Assembly (NCBI RefSeq): GCF_003003885.1
Contig: NZ_PVWN01000011.1
Coordinates: forward strand, 1-64,000
Source of the DNA: Chlorogloea sp. CCALA 695
Lineage (GTDB): Bacteria > Cyanobacteriota > Cyanobacteriia > Cyanobacteriales > Chroococcidiopsidaceae
Direction: 5' to 3'
DNA length: 64,000 nt
The translations under genes and the position numbers were made by a program. Each line of letters begins with the position of its first letter. The first letter of the stretch is position 1. This document shows, in pieces, positions 1 to 9,347 of this stretch. The notes beneath the pieces are model-generated. The model did no database searches, was not told the origin of the DNA, and saw nothing but the letters and a program-made list of their open reading frames with translations.

Positions 1-1197
1 CAAAACAACGAAACAGTTAAAAATACTAACGCCCTAGAATTAAACGAAGAAACTGGAGAGCTATCACGTGATTACTTTGATAATGCTAATGCCTTTAAAA
101 TCTATGCAATGCAGACTGAGCTAACTAACAAATTTAATACAGGCTCCGTCGAGCATCAATTATTAGTTGGATTCGATTTGCAAAGAAGTACCCTAGAAGG
201 TTTTTTTAAAACGCCTTCAGATGCTTTTGATACTTCAATAGAAGAGCGTTTCACACCTAGCATTAACATCTACGACCCCATCTACAACCAGCGTCCGCGT
301 CCAGATCGTTCCGAGCTAATCTTTTTGCGAGATGACAAAACCACCGTCAATTTATTAGGGATTTTCCTCCAAGATCAAATTGCCATAACCGACAATCTCA
401 AATTTTTAATTAGCGGTCGATTTGATAGCGTTACTCAAGAAGTAGACGACAAATTGAACGAGAGCGAAACTAGCCAATCAAATGATGCTTTTAGTCCGCG
501 TATCGGTATTGTCTACCAACCTATTGAGCCAGTTTCACTTTATGCCAGCTACAGCCGTTCGTTCGCTCCCAATAGTGGTATTCGTGCTGACGGCTCATTA
601 TTAGAACCGACACGCGGAACGCAATACGAAGTAGGAGTTAGAACGCAGTTGAATGAAAGGTTCACTGCTACCTTGGCAGCTTATCAAATTACTAAAACTA
701 ATATTTCAACTACCGATCCAATTGAAGAAGCCTTTAGTATTGCAATCGGCGAACAGCGCAGTCGGGGAATTGAATTAGATGTTGCGGGGGAAATTTTCCC
801 AGGATTAAATGTCATTGCAGCTTATAGCAATACTAGCGCTGAAATTACGGAAAGCACTGATTTTACAGTGGGCAATAAAGTTCCCAATGTACCGCGCAAT
901 CAAGCTAGTTTGTGGACGACCTACGAGCTACAAAATGGGGATTTGCAAGGATTAGGGTTTGGTTTAGGTTTTTACTATGTAGACTCTAGATTAGGAGATT
1001 TGGATAATAGCTTCCAGTTGCCAAGTTATGTTCGTACGGATGCAGCGATTTTTTACCGCCGAGATAATTGGCGAACCGGAATCAATATACAAAACTTATT
1101 TGATGTTGGCTATTTTGCTACTAGCGAAATTGGCAGAAATACGGTTATACCCGGTGCGCCAATAACCGTTATTGGTTCATTTTCTATTGAGTTTTAA
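1..1197 (+). CDS. TonB-dependent siderophore receptor, C-terminal part (5' end outside window)
   Basis: This is the C-terminal beta-barrel portion of an outer-membrane receptor that imports ferric siderophores using TonB energy. The frame is open from base 1 with no stop before the first internal ATG at 109, so the gene enters from the left; signal peptide, plug and TonB box are not visible. Barrel signatures include YASYSRSFAPNSG, SRGIELDV, FYYVDSRLGDL and INIQNLFDVGYF, and the protein ends in the aromatic residue F (SFSIEF), as barrel proteins do. These resemble ferrichrome/hydroxamate-type receptors; the exact ligand cannot be read. It is followed after one base by a PepSY membrane protein gene, a common partner in cyanobacterial iron-uptake clusters. 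Iron (Fur) regulation is likely but the promoter is outside the window. Confidence 0.9.
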   Translation, partial: QNNETVKNTNALELNEETGELSRDYFDNANAFKIYAMQTELTNKFNTGSVEHQLLVGFDLQRSTLEGFFKTPSDAFDTSIEERFTPSINIYDPIYNQRPRPDRSELIFLRDDKTTVNLLGIFLQDQIAITDNLKFLISGRFDSVTQEVDDKLNESETSQSNDAFSPRIGIVYQPIEPVSLYASYSRSFAPNSGIRADGSLLEPTRGTQYEVGVRTQLNERFTATLAAYQITKTNISTTDPIEEAFSIAIGEQRSRGIELDVAGEIFPGLNVIAAYSNTSAEITESTDFTVGNKVPNVPRNQASLWTTYELQNGDLQGLGFGLGFYYVDSRLGDLDNSFQLPSYVRTDAAIFYRRDNWRTGINIQNLFDVGYFATSEIGRNTVIPGAPITVIGSFSIEF

Positions 1198-1198
1198 T

Positions 1199-2308
1199 AT
1201 GGTTCGCCGCACTGCTTTGGAACTACACCGCTATCTTGGATTAGTTGCTGGACTAATTATAGTAATTGTTGGTTTGACGGGTAGCTTGCTAGTATTTAGG
1301 CATGAAATTAATCATTTTCTGTTGCAATCTCAGTTTGGGCAAATAGTCCCTCAGCAGCAACAAGTATCAATTTTGTCAGTTATTGATACCGTCAAGGCAG
1401 CTTATCCTGAACCTAAGTTTACATTGAGTTTTTTCGACCTACCAACTCAAGCAAACGCACCAATTAGAGTTGAATTAGGCTCGGAAAATCGACCGACAAC
1501 GGAAGTAATTGTTAATCCTTATACAGGCAAGATATTAGGCGATCGCATTCCCCAGTATGCCATTATGGACATTGTTTATAATCTGCATAATGCTTTATTA
1601 ACCGGGGAAACTGGCACAATTATTGTAGGAATTGCCGCTTTTTTCTTGTTTGTACTGAGTATTACGGGTATTATCCTTTGGCCTGGTTGGCGCAAGTTGA
1701 TTGCTGGGTTCAAAATTAAAACTAATGCTTCGATCAAAAGACTCAACTTTGATATCCATAAAGTAGTAGGAATTATTGCGGCTATTTTTCTAGCAATCAC
1801 TGGTTTTACGGGCTTTTGCTGGAACTTTTACACTTACACTCAACCGATAATTTATGCAGCTACATTTACGCCTACCCCCACAGAACCAAAATCTACACTA
1901 AGGGAGGGAAAATCAACTGTAGACTTCGCGCAAATGCTAAAACGTGCGGAGGAAGCTTTACCCGGTGCTAAAACAACTTATATCAGTTTTCCTAGTAGTC
2001 CTGAATCGGTATTCATGATTGGCAAACAATTTCCTGAAGAAAAAGAAGTCTGGCGCAGTCGAGTTTATTTAGATCGATATACCGGGGAGGTGTTGCAGCT
2101 TAGAAATTCGCGATCGCTTTCTTTAGGCGATGAGGTAGTAGATGCTTTTAATCCTTTACATTTTGGGACGTTTGGTGGTTTACCAACTCGTATACTTTAT
2201 GTTTTTGTGGGACTTGCACCACTAATTCTATTTATTACTGGCTTAGTGATGTGGTGGTATCAACCTAAAAATCACCTATCTCAAACATGGCGAAAGTTAA
2301 AATTGTAA
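1199..2308 (+). CDS. PepSY-associated TM helix (PiuB-like) membrane protein
   Basis: An inner-membrane protein of the PepSY_TM (PiuB-like) family, often linked to siderophore receptors and proposed to reduce ferric siderophores. I chose ATG 1199, one base after the receptor stop, because the protein then opens with MVRRTALELHRYLGLVAG, the usual family start including the conserved His before helix 1; an in-frame start at 1172 lies inside the receptor gene. Four hydrophobic segments are visible at about residues 10-33, 140-165, 190-213 and 335-360, and the periplasmic loop carries PepSY-like text such as VIVNPYTGKILGD and VYLDRYTGEVLQ. It is surely co-transcribed with the receptor. Function beyond iron-uptake association is inference. 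Confidence 0.85.
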   Translation: MVRRTALELHRYLGLVAGLIIVIVGLTGSLLVFRHEINHFLLQSQFGQIVPQQQQVSILSVIDTVKAAYPEPKFTLSFFDLPTQANAPIRVELGSENRPTTEVIVNPYTGKILGDRIPQYAIMDIVYNLHNALLTGETGTIIVGIAAFFLFVLSITGIILWPGWRKLIAGFKIKTNASIKRLNFDIHKVVGIIAAIFLAITGFTGFCWNFYTYTQPIIYAATFTPTPTEPKSTLREGKSTVDFAQMLKRAEEALPGAKTTYISFPSSPESVFMIGKQFPEEKEVWRSRVYLDRYTGEVLQLRNSRSLSLGDEVVDAFNPLHFGTFGGLPTRILYVFVGLAPLILFITGLVMWWYQPKNHLSQTWRKLKL

Positions 2309-2559
2309 ATACTCTAAAGAAGCTTACTGATAATTTTTTCTTAGCTAACCTCAATTATTAGAAGTTCCGCCTTTAAGAATCTATTTTTCCTAACGCGGCT
2401 TCGACTCTATCTAAAGAGGTAGATACCCCCCATGTCGGGAGACCTAGACTAGAAAAGTCATGCAAACGATTCTGTTACTGACCTTTGGGAAGTTGGATTT
2501 TATAGTAGCGATAGCTACTCCAACGGTACACCTACTTACACCACCAATCAAGCGATTTT
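2309..2559. other. Intergenic region upstream of the catalase pseudogene
   Basis: About 250 bases without a gene. It would hold the 3' end of the iron operon transcript and the promoter of the catalase gene. I see no strong terminator hairpin, no repeat family member and no recognisable regulator site. Confidence 0.4.
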
Positions 2560-3852
2560 ATGACCGAGCAGCACAGTAACGACAGCGCCAAAAACCAAGA
2601 CCTAGAACAGTAGCGGGTTGACGGCGGGGAAACCTTGACCACCAATCAAGGTGTAAAGGTCAGCGATACTGATAATTCCCTCAAAGCTGGTTCGCGCGGG
2701 CCAACATTAATCGAGGATTTTCATTTTAGAGAAAAACTTACCCACTTTGACTGCGAACGCATCCCCGAACGAGTAGTTCACGCGCGCGGTTCTGGCGCTC
2801 ATGGCTACTTCCAGCCTTACGAATCAATGGCGGAATATAGCAAAGCCAAGTTTTTGAGCAATCCATCGGTACAAACTCCGGTATTTGTGCGCTTCTCAGC
2901 CGTTGTCGGCTTTCGTGGTTCGGCGGATACCGTGCGCGACGTGCGCGGCTTTGCAGTCAAGTTTTACACCGAAGATGGCAAATACGATATGGTGGGGAAC
3001 AACATCCCCGTATTCTTTATTCAAGATGCGATTAAGTTTCCCGATTTAGTCCACGCCATTAAACCAGAGCCTCATAACGAAATGCCTCAAGCGGCGGCGG
3101 CTCATGATAATTTTTGGGACTTTATATCGCTGACTCCCGAATCAATGCACATGATTATGTGGATACTGAGCGATCGCACTTTACCCCGCAACTTCCGCGT
3201 TATGCAAGGTTTTGGGATTCATACTTTCCGCTTTGTCAACGAACAAGGCACAGCCAGCTTTGTCAAATTCCACTGGAAACCATTACTAGGCGTACATTCA
3301 ATGGCGTTTGATGAAGCTCAAAAAATTGGCGGTAAAGACCCAGATTTCAACCGCCGCGATTTGTGGTCATCCATTGAAAAAGGTAATTTCCCTGAATACG
3401 AATTAAGAGTACAAATTATTGCCGAAGAAGACGAACACAAATTTGATTTTGATATTCTCGACCCGACAAAGCTAATTCCCAAAGAACTCGTACCCGTGCG
3501 TCCAATTGGGAAAATGGTTTTGAACCGCAACCCCGATAACTTCTTCGCCGAAACCGAGCAAGTAGCCTTTCAACCAAGTAATGTAGTTCCTGGTATTGAC
3601 TTTAGTAACGATCCTTTATTGCAAGGTCACTTAATGTCTTACCACGATACGCAACTGCACCGTTTGGGAAGTCCTAATTTTACCGAATTGCCCATCAATA
3701 AATCTCTGTGTCCGTTCCACAACAATCAACGGGATGGCAGAATGCAGATGCAGATTCCCACTAGCAAGGTTAACTACTATCCCAATTCCCTAAGCGAGGG
3801 ACAGCCTGCACCATCGCCAACAGAGGGTTTGTCCACTACCAAGAGCGTGTAG
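2560..3852 (+). pseudogene. katE: Large-subunit (HPII-type) heme catalase, 5' part of broken gene
   Basis: N-terminal and heme-binding core of a clade-2 catalase (hydrogen peroxide dismutation). The natural start is ATG 2560 (MTEQHSNDSAKNQDLEQ), but codon 18 is TAG (2611-2613) where relatives have Tyr before Arg. The open stretch resumes at TTG 2635. The core is well kept: distal His in [13 protein letters not shown], the Asn in [16 protein letters not shown], and the proximal Tyr region [11 protein letters not shown]. Near 3828 one T is missing from a T-run (gagggtttgtcc), moving the frame by one and ending the protein at 3852. In the other frame the expected [20 protein letters not shown] continues. 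A TTG restart could still yield a shortened protein, but clade-2 catalases need the rest. Read with the next entry as one gene. Confidence 0.85.
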
Positions 3853-3932
3853 AAGGTCAAAAAGTCCGCGAACGCAGTCCTAGCTTTAAAGACCATTTTA
3901 CGCAAGCAACTTTGTTCTAGAATAGTTTATCA

Positions 3933-4658
3933 ATGCCAGAAAAAGAACACGCTGTACAATCGGCTCATTTTGAGCTTGGCAAAGTGGAAGATAAAGGCGT
4001 ACGCGAACGGATGGTGAATTTGTTTAATCATGTAGACCATGAATTAGCCAAAAAAGTCGCTATGGGTATCGGTATCTCCGAACCTACGCAATCGGTGAGT
4101 GAAAATCACGGCAAAAGTTCAGCAGCGCTTAGTCAAGAAAATACTACCAAAACGGCTAAAGGTCGCAAAGTAGCAATTCTAGCAACTGATGGAATCAATG
4201 GCGAACAAATAACAGCCGTGAAAACCATCTTGTCGGGCGCGGGAGTTGAAGCAGAGATTGTATCAAAATTTAAAGGTATGATTAAGAGCGCCCAAGGTGA
4301 GGAAATTATGGTTGATAAAACCTTCTTAACCAGTGCGTCAGTGCTGTTTGATGCGATTTATGTTCCCGGCGGTGCTGCTAGTATCGAAGCTTTGCTGAAT
4401 CAAGGAGATGCTATTCACTTTATCAATGAAGCATTTAGACACTGCAAGCCTATTGCAGCAATGTCTGAAGGAGTGGAGTTAGTACAGAACTCTAATATCA
4501 AAGGTGTAAACATCTCTGATAGCTCCATGCAGAACGATAAAGGAGTTATAACGGCAAAAACCAGTTCTGCTCCCAAAGATTTTGCTAAATCCTTTGTAGA
4601 AGCTATTTCCGAGCATCGTTTTTGGATGAGTGAACAAAAAGACAAAGTACCAGGATAA
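3933..4658 (+). pseudogene. katE: Catalase HPII, 3' part (C-terminal DJ-1/PfpI-like domain)
   Basis: This 241-residue frame would look like a free DJ-1/PfpI-like protein, but it is the C-terminal domain of the same catalase. The frame runs upstream of ATG 3933 without a break back to TAG 3918-3920, which stands where relatives have Trp in TLFWNS, and beyond that into the catalase text ATL-QTFHD-FSPS (read backwards from the stop: the segment ending DHFTQATLF). Opening residues EKEHAVQSAHFELGKVEDKG and NLFNHVDHELA are typical of the linker between the catalase core and the flavodoxin-like domain; GRKVAILATDGING to YVPGGAAS is that domain. The ATG may allow internal initiation, but an isolated C-terminal domain has no known catalase activity. 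Confidence 0.85.
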
Positions 4659-4781
4659 TCAGCTCAGTTTTTAACTCGTAGACCTGTGGAGTAACTGACA
4701 TTTCACAGGGCTAAATTATGATTAGCTTACTATAGGGGCGTGTTGTCAGTGTTTTAAGTATTACTTTGTTAGGAGATATTT

Positions 4782-5819
4782 ATGGAGTTCACCAGGCGAG
4801 AATTATTAAAAGCTGCTTCTACATCGGGTTTAGTTGTAGCAGCATTAGCCGCCGCTAAAGAAATTGCTCAACCAGCATTAGCTCAAGGTAAGCCAGCACA
4901 AGCTCAAATCAAAAAAGGCGAAATGTTATACAGAACTTTAGGGCGCACGGGCGAACAAGTTTCTGTTATTGGTTTGGGGGGGCATCACATCGGACGACCA
5001 CCGAATGAGCAAGATGGAATCCGACTAATACATAGTGCCATCGATCGCGGCATTAACTTTATGGACAACTCCTGGGATTACCACAACGGCGGGAGCGAAA
5101 TCCGCATGGGTAAGGCGTTGCAAGGCACTTACAGAGATAAAGCCTTTGTAATGACCAAAATTGATGGTCGGACTAAAGCCGAGGCTACAAAGCAGATTAA
5201 TGAATCGCTTAAACGGTTACAAAGCGATCATATTGATTTACTACAACATCATGAGATCATCCGCATGGAAGATCCCGATCGCATATTTGCTCCTGGTGGT
5301 GCTATGGAGGCAGTGGTCGAGGCGCAAAAGGCAGGTAAGATTCGCTACATTGGCTTTACAGGGCATAAAGACCCGTTAGTTCATCTCAGAATGCTAGAAG
5401 TTGCTGCCCAAAACAACTTTCGTTTTGACACCGTACAAATGCCCCTGAATGTTATGGATGCTCATTTTAGAAGCTTTGAGAAGCAAGTTCTCCCTATTTT
5501 GGTCAAAAATCAAATTGGGGTGTTAGGAATGAAATCCATGGGCGATCCCTACATTCTTAAGAGCAATACAGTTAAACCGATTGAATGTCTGCATTACGCA
5601 ATGAATTTGCCCACTTCAACGGTTATTACTGGCTTTGAAAATATGCAACTCTTGGAGCAAGCGCTGGAGGCAGTCCGCACCTTTAAGCCTATGAGTCAAG
5701 AGCAAGTACAAGCATTACTAAATAAAACGCGCACCGCCGCAGCAAAAGGTCAATACGAATTATTTAAAACCACAAGTCAATTTGACAGTACCGCCAAAAA
5801 CCCGCAATGGCTAGGGTAA
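4782..5819 (+). CDS. Aldo/keto reductase with Tat-type signal peptide
   Basis: A 345-residue NAD(P)H-dependent oxidoreductase of the aldo/keto reductase superfamily. The N-terminus MEFTRRELLKAASTSGL followed by an Ala-rich stretch to about residue 34 is a twin-arginine signal, suggesting export of the folded enzyme. The catalytic set is visible: Asp and Tyr in FMDNSWDYHNGGSE, Lys in FVMTKID and His in LLQHHEI. Phosphate-binding text GVLGMKSMG and STVITGFENM is also present. The preceding bases contain TTAGGAGATATTT before ATG 4782, a good ribosome binding site that fixes the start. It sits between the dead catalase and a Mn catalase, in what looks like an oxidative-stress neighbourhood. Substrate unknown. 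Confidence 0.88.
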   Translation: MEFTRRELLKAASTSGLVVAALAAAKEIAQPALAQGKPAQAQIKKGEMLYRTLGRTGEQVSVIGLGGHHIGRPPNEQDGIRLIHSAIDRGINFMDNSWDYHNGGSEIRMGKALQGTYRDKAFVMTKIDGRTKAEATKQINESLKRLQSDHIDLLQHHEIIRMEDPDRIFAPGGAMEAVVEAQKAGKIRYIGFTGHKDPLVHLRMLEVAAQNNFRFDTVQMPLNVMDAHFRSFEKQVLPILVKNQIGVLGMKSMGDPYILKSNTVKPIECLHYAMNLPTSTVITGFENMQLLEQALEAVRTFKPMSQEQVQALLNKTRTAAAKGQYELFKTTSQFDSTAKNPQWLG

Positions 5820-5971
5820 CTTTAATCGGTTATGAAGCTGCAAAGATCGTTCATGTGTTTCTAGACTTAATAGAAGCAGGCGCAACATGGCAATTATTAG
5901 AGCAGTCTGTCCACATTCATTCAACTTATGGCGAAGCTTTGCCAAGTTTGGCACGGTTATTCACACAATAA
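5807..5971 (+). pseudogene. C-terminal scrap of a mercuric reductase/dihydrolipoamide dehydrogenase-like flavoprotein
   Basis: A 54-residue frame beginning inside the last codons of the aldo/keto reductase. Its text (VTLIGYEAAKIVHVFLDLIE, then QSVHIHSTYGEALPSLARL) matches the end of the dimerisation domain of class-I pyridine nucleotide-disulfide oxidoreductases, including the conserved VHIHxTxxEA segment with its His. Everything upstream (FAD and NAD domains) is missing, so this is the 3' remnant of a deleted gene, with the deletion joint at or near the reductase stop codon. It is too short to act as an enzyme. Confidence 0.6.
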
Positions 5972-6028
5972 AACTAAAGTCATAGGTTTTGCTGCATATT
6001 TTATGTAGAGAAGTTTTTGGAAATTACT

Positions 6029-6394
6029 ATGGCTCGTAAACGCTTAATTATCGAAATGGGTATGGGAATTGACCAGCATGGGCAAGAACCAACCGTAGCG
6101 GCAGCAAGGGCTGTAAGAAATGCGATCGCTCATAATGCTTTGCCTGGTGTTTGGGAAGTAGTAGGTTTAAGCGATCCAGATCAAATGATTGTCGAAGTCA
6201 AAGTAGCCGTACCTTACCCAGAGCAAGTCCGAGAAGCTGAGGTTTTGGCTGTACTTCCCTTTGGTCGCAAGTCTTTAACTGTAGAGTCTGGAGGTATGGT
6301 GGTTCAAGGTCGCGCGATCGCATCTTTGCATGATAAAAACGATGAAATGCTAATTGCTATTGCTGCGGTTACGGTTCTAATTGAAACCGAGTAA
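6029..6394 (+). CDS. Lin0512 family protein
   Basis: A 121-residue cytoplasmic protein of the Lin0512 (DUF) family, a small conserved protein of unknown biochemical role. I chose ATG 6029 (MARKRLIIEMGMGIDQHGQ) rather than the TTG at 6017, because family members start this way. Conserved text includes AAARAVRNAIAHNALPG and LPFGRKSLTVESGGMVVQGR. It is a complete single domain with no signal peptide or membrane segment. It has its own intergenic space on both sides and looks monocistronic. Confidence 0.8.
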   Translation: MARKRLIIEMGMGIDQHGQEPTVAAARAVRNAIAHNALPGVWEVVGLSDPDQMIVEVKVAVPYPEQVREAEVLAVLPFGRKSLTVESGGMVVQGRAIASLHDKNDEMLIAIAAVTVLIETE

Positions 6395-6694
6395 TTGCTT
6401 TAAATTAGCGCAATCGACTTTCTATAACAACGTTTAGCCGTATTAGATCGCCTTGTCTATCCTGCGTTCAGGTTAGAAATATACGGAACAACCAAAAAGG
6501 CGATCGCTACAGAATTATTTAGGTGATATAAACACTATTTGAGAACAAATACCTATACCTAATGGATATTTCATTGTCTTACTACTGACTGATGTTGGAA
6601 CCATATTTGCGTAGTTACATAAAAGAGTAAAAACCTAGCAAATACTAGCATTACTTAAATTTGCTTTAGGTGCTAAAAATCAGGTAACCAATTA
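6395..6694. other. Intergenic region before Mn catalase
   Basis: About 300 AT-rich bases containing one HIP1 octamer (around 6501) and no gene I can support. The promoter of the Mn catalase must lie here. I see no clear operator. The 3' end (AAATCAGGTAACCAATTA before ATG 6695) has no strong Shine-Dalgarno sequence. Confidence 0.4.
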
Positions 6695-7651
6695 ATGTTT
6701 TATCACAAAAAGCAACTGCAATATTTTACTCCTCCAGAGCGTCCAGATCCAGCTTATGCCGCGAAGATGCAAGAACTCATTGGCGGTTCTTTTGGAGAAA
6801 TGACCGTAATGATGCAGTACCTGTTTCAAGGCTGGAATTGCCGGGGGCCTGCAAAGTACCGAGATATGTTGCTTGATATTGGTACAGAAGAAATTGGTCA
6901 TGTGGAAATGTTAGCAACAATGATTGCTCATCTTTTAGATAAAGCACCAATCAAAGCCCAAGAAGAAGGCGCTAAAGATCCTGTAGTGGGTGCAGTAATG
7001 GGCGGCTCTAATCCACGAGATGTAATTATGGCGGCGATGAATCCCCAACACGGGATTGTTTCTGGCTTGGGTGCAATGCCAGCCGATAGTGTAGGTTTTC
7101 CTTGGAATGGTCGCTTTATAGTTGCTAGTGGCAACTTATTGGCTGATTTCCGCTCTAATCTCCATGCAGAATCTCAAGGTCTATTACAGGCGGTACGGTT
7201 GTATGAAATGACCGACGACGCAGGCGTAAAAGATCACCTTAGTTATATGATTGCCCGTGACACCATGCACCAAAACCAGTGGTTAGCGGCGATTGAAGAT
7301 TTGCAAAGCGAAGGATTTGAGGAAATGGTAGTTCCCAAGATTGCCTACGAATATGGCAAGAAAGAGGCGGCTTATCAGTTCTGGAACAACTCAGAAGGTG
7401 AAGAAAGCTCTGAAGGTCGTTGGGCTAAAGGTACGTCGATGGATGGAAAAGGCGAGTTTGAGTATGTAGCTAATCCTCAACCCCTAGGGCCAGTACCAAC
7501 ACCACCACAACCCGATCCTAGACTACATGGAACTCCTAGTTCTCCAGCAATGCAAAAAACAAGCGATGGTGCAACGAATATTGTTGATGGTATTTCTCAA
7601 GCTGTCGAGGGTGTAGGTAAAACGATTAAGCGCACAATTATCGGTGAGTAA
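6695..7651 (+). CDS. Manganese catalase (non-heme)
   Basis: A 318-residue dimanganese catalase that disproportionates hydrogen peroxide in the cytoplasm. Ferritin-like helices carry the ligand motifs: Glu in GGSFGEMTVMMQYLFQ, the EEIGHVE motif near residues 67-73, a second Glu in HAESQGLLQAVRLYE, and the His in RDTMHQNQW. Length and the C-terminal extension rich in Pro (PQPLGPVPTPPQPDPR) are usual for cyanobacterial members. It is intact and lies 2 kb downstream of the inactivated heme catalase, so it may now be the local peroxide defence. A strong terminator follows at 7751. Confidence 0.93.
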   Translation: MFYHKKQLQYFTPPERPDPAYAAKMQELIGGSFGEMTVMMQYLFQGWNCRGPAKYRDMLLDIGTEEIGHVEMLATMIAHLLDKAPIKAQEEGAKDPVVGAVMGGSNPRDVIMAAMNPQHGIVSGLGAMPADSVGFPWNGRFIVASGNLLADFRSNLHAESQGLLQAVRLYEMTDDAGVKDHLSYMIARDTMHQNQWLAAIEDLQSEGFEEMVVPKIAYEYGKKEAAYQFWNNSEGEESSEGRWAKGTSMDGKGEFEYVANPQPLGPVPTPPQPDPRLHGTPSSPAMQKTSDGATNIVDGISQAVEGVGKTIKRTIIGE

Positions 7652-7750
7652 TCGCAGTTTAGAGGTTGTTTGACTAGCTACGAGCGGTAATATACCTCTT
7701 TCTTAAAATGTCGATACTACTTAAATAAATAATTGCTAACTATGTGAAGT

Positions 7751-7786
7751 GTAGGAGTGCGATCTGTGGCGCTCCTACATTTTTTT
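7751..7786 (+). terminator. Rho-independent terminator after Mn catalase
   Basis: Stem GTAGGAGTGC pairs with GCGCTCCTAC around an eight-base loop, and is followed by a run of seven T. It separates the Mn catalase from the converging transporter operon; the T-run is on the + strand only. Confidence 0.8.
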
Positions 7787-7796
7787 GCAAGTTAAC

Positions 7797-8498
7797 TTAA
7801 ACTGTCAAGTATCGCCGTACTAAAGAATCCGTCAGATCGCTAGTATTGCCTGAAGCTGCGATCACACCTTTTTCCATAATAAAAAACTTTTGCGCTAACT
7901 GTTTGGCAAAATCAATTTTTTGTTCTACGACAAGTAGCGTTATCCCTTTCTCCCGATTTATCCGTTTGAGGGTTGCATCTATTTCTTGGACAATTGACGG
8001 CTGGATCCCTTCTGTTGGCTCGTCTAATAGCATGATTTGCGGGTCGCACATTAGCCCCCGCGCGATCGCTAATTGCTGTTGTTGTCCGCCGCTTAGTAGT
8101 CCCCCCTGACGCTTGAGATGCTGCGTTAACATCGGGAAAAACTCAAATATTTCATCAGGTATTTTTTTAAGCTTTTTTTTACTAGCAGCTAATCCCAATT
8201 TCAAATTATCTAAAACCGATAGGTAAGGGATGATTTCGCGTCCTTGGGGAATAAAAGCAATTCCGTAACGAGATCGCTTATAAGTGGGAATATTAGTTAT
8301 GTCGTCCGCATCAAAAACTATATTGCCTTTAATAACTTTATTTAAGCCGATAATACTCCGCAACAGCGTGGTTTTACCCATGCCATTACGACCTAATATA
8401 CAAGCTATATCTCCTTTTTCTACCGTCATATCAACGTTAACCAAAACCGGAGTTTGCCCATAACCCGCCGATACATCTGTAAGCTTAAGCAGCGACAT
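7797..8498 (-). CDS. urtE: Urea/amide ABC transporter ATP-binding protein UrtE
   Basis: Second ATPase of a branched-chain-amino-acid-type (HAAT) importer for urea or short amides. Walker A is GRNGMGKTT, the signature is LSGGQQQQLAIARGL, Walker B is IMLLDEPTEG, with the His/Glu replaced by VVEQK as is normal for LivF/UrtE proteins. ATG 8498 (MSLLKLTDVSAGYG) is preferred over a GTG at 8510; either way the start overlaps the end of urtD, indicating translational coupling. It is the last gene of the leftward operon. Confidence is high for the ABC class and lower for urea as the substrate. Confidence 0.85.
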   Translation of the reverse strand: MSLLKLTDVSAGYGQTPVLVNVDMTVEKGDIACILGRNGMGKTTLLRSIIGLNKVIKGNIVFDADDITNIPTYKRSRYGIAFIPQGREIIPYLSVLDNLKLGLAASKKKLKKIPDEIFEFFPMLTQHLKRQGGLLSGGQQQQLAIARGLMCDPQIMLLDEPTEGIQPSIVQEIDATLKRINREKGITLLVVEQKIDFAKQLAQKFFIMEKGVIAASGNTSDLTDSLVRRYLTV

Positions 8499-9240
8499 CG
8501 ATTCGTTCACGACCTAAATAAACCTCGATAACTTGTGCATTATTTTGAACTTCTTTAACCGATCCTTCAATTAGTTTTTCACCTTGATGTAAAACTACAA
8601 GTTTTTGAGCAATTTGTTTAACAAATTCCATATCATGCTCTATTACTATTACTGAATGATCTTCTGCAATAGATTTAATAATTTCCCCTGTTAAATGGGT
8701 TTCCTCCGAAGTCATCCCCGCCGTTGGTTCATCTAATAATACTACTGTGGGATCTTGAGCAATTACCATGCCAATTTCTACCCACTGTTTTTGTCCGTGA
8801 GAAAGCGATGAAACTTTGGTATAAGCTTTATCTAGTAAGCCGATTTGTTCTAAAACCGCCTCAATTCTTGCTTTTTTTAGTTTCGTTAATTTCGATTTAA
8901 TTGAAGCTAAAACTGAGTGAGTTCCTTTAAGTGCAAGTAGGATATTGTCAAATACTGTGAGATCGTTGTAAACATTTGGATTTTGAAACTTGCGTCCAAT
9001 TCCCATCCGGGCAATTTCGTAACGATTTTTGTTAGTAATTTCTTTACCACGATAGTATACATGACCAGAAGCTACAGGAGACTTGCCCACAATTGCATCT
9101 AAAAGTGTACTTTTCCCCGCACCATTAGGGCCAATAATTGTGACAATTTCTCGTTCGCCGACTTCTAAGTTAATTCCTTTAAGAGCTTGAAACCCTGAAA
9201 AGACGACTTTCAAGTCTTTAACAGCTAAGATTGCATTCAT
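8485..9240 (-). CDS. urtD: Urea/amide ABC transporter ATP-binding protein UrtD
   Basis: First ATPase of the same importer, LivG/UrtD type, 251 residues. Walker A GPNGAGKST, signature LSHGQKQWVEIGMVI (the SHGQKQW form is typical of UrtD), Walker B VVLLDEPTAG, and the switch EHDMEFV are all present. Between it and the preceding permease gene lies about 107 bases, so translation of urtD is not coupled to that gene, although one transcript remains likely. It overlaps urtE at its 3' end. Confidence 0.87.
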   Translation of the reverse strand: MNAILAVKDLKVVFSGFQALKGINLEVGEREIVTIIGPNGAGKSTLLDAIVGKSPVASGHVYYRGKEITNKNRYEIARMGIGRKFQNPNVYNDLTVFDNILLALKGTHSVLASIKSKLTKLKKARIEAVLEQIGLLDKAYTKVSSLSHGQKQWVEIGMVIAQDPTVVLLDEPTAGMTSEETHLTGEIIKSIAEDHSVIVIEHDMEFVKQIAQKLVVLHQGEKLIEGSVKEVQNNAQVIEVYLGRERIDVAA

Positions 9241-9347
9241 ATTTTTTACTTTATTGCTTAAGTTACCATGAAGTGAATTTGCCTATTGTCTCATTTATTA
9301 CATTTAAGAACTTTAGAATTTGTGCGTCATAGCTAGTACCTTTACTT

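Noticed and set aside
2611-3920. Amber codons in the catalase as recoded amino acids (pyrrolysine or suppression)
   Set aside because: The replaced residues are Tyr and Trp, each one base from TAG, and a frameshift is present as well; decay is simpler.
3933-4658. Independent DJ-1/PfpI-family protein gene
   Set aside because: The frame continues upstream through a TAG into catalase sequence; it is the HPII C-terminal domain.
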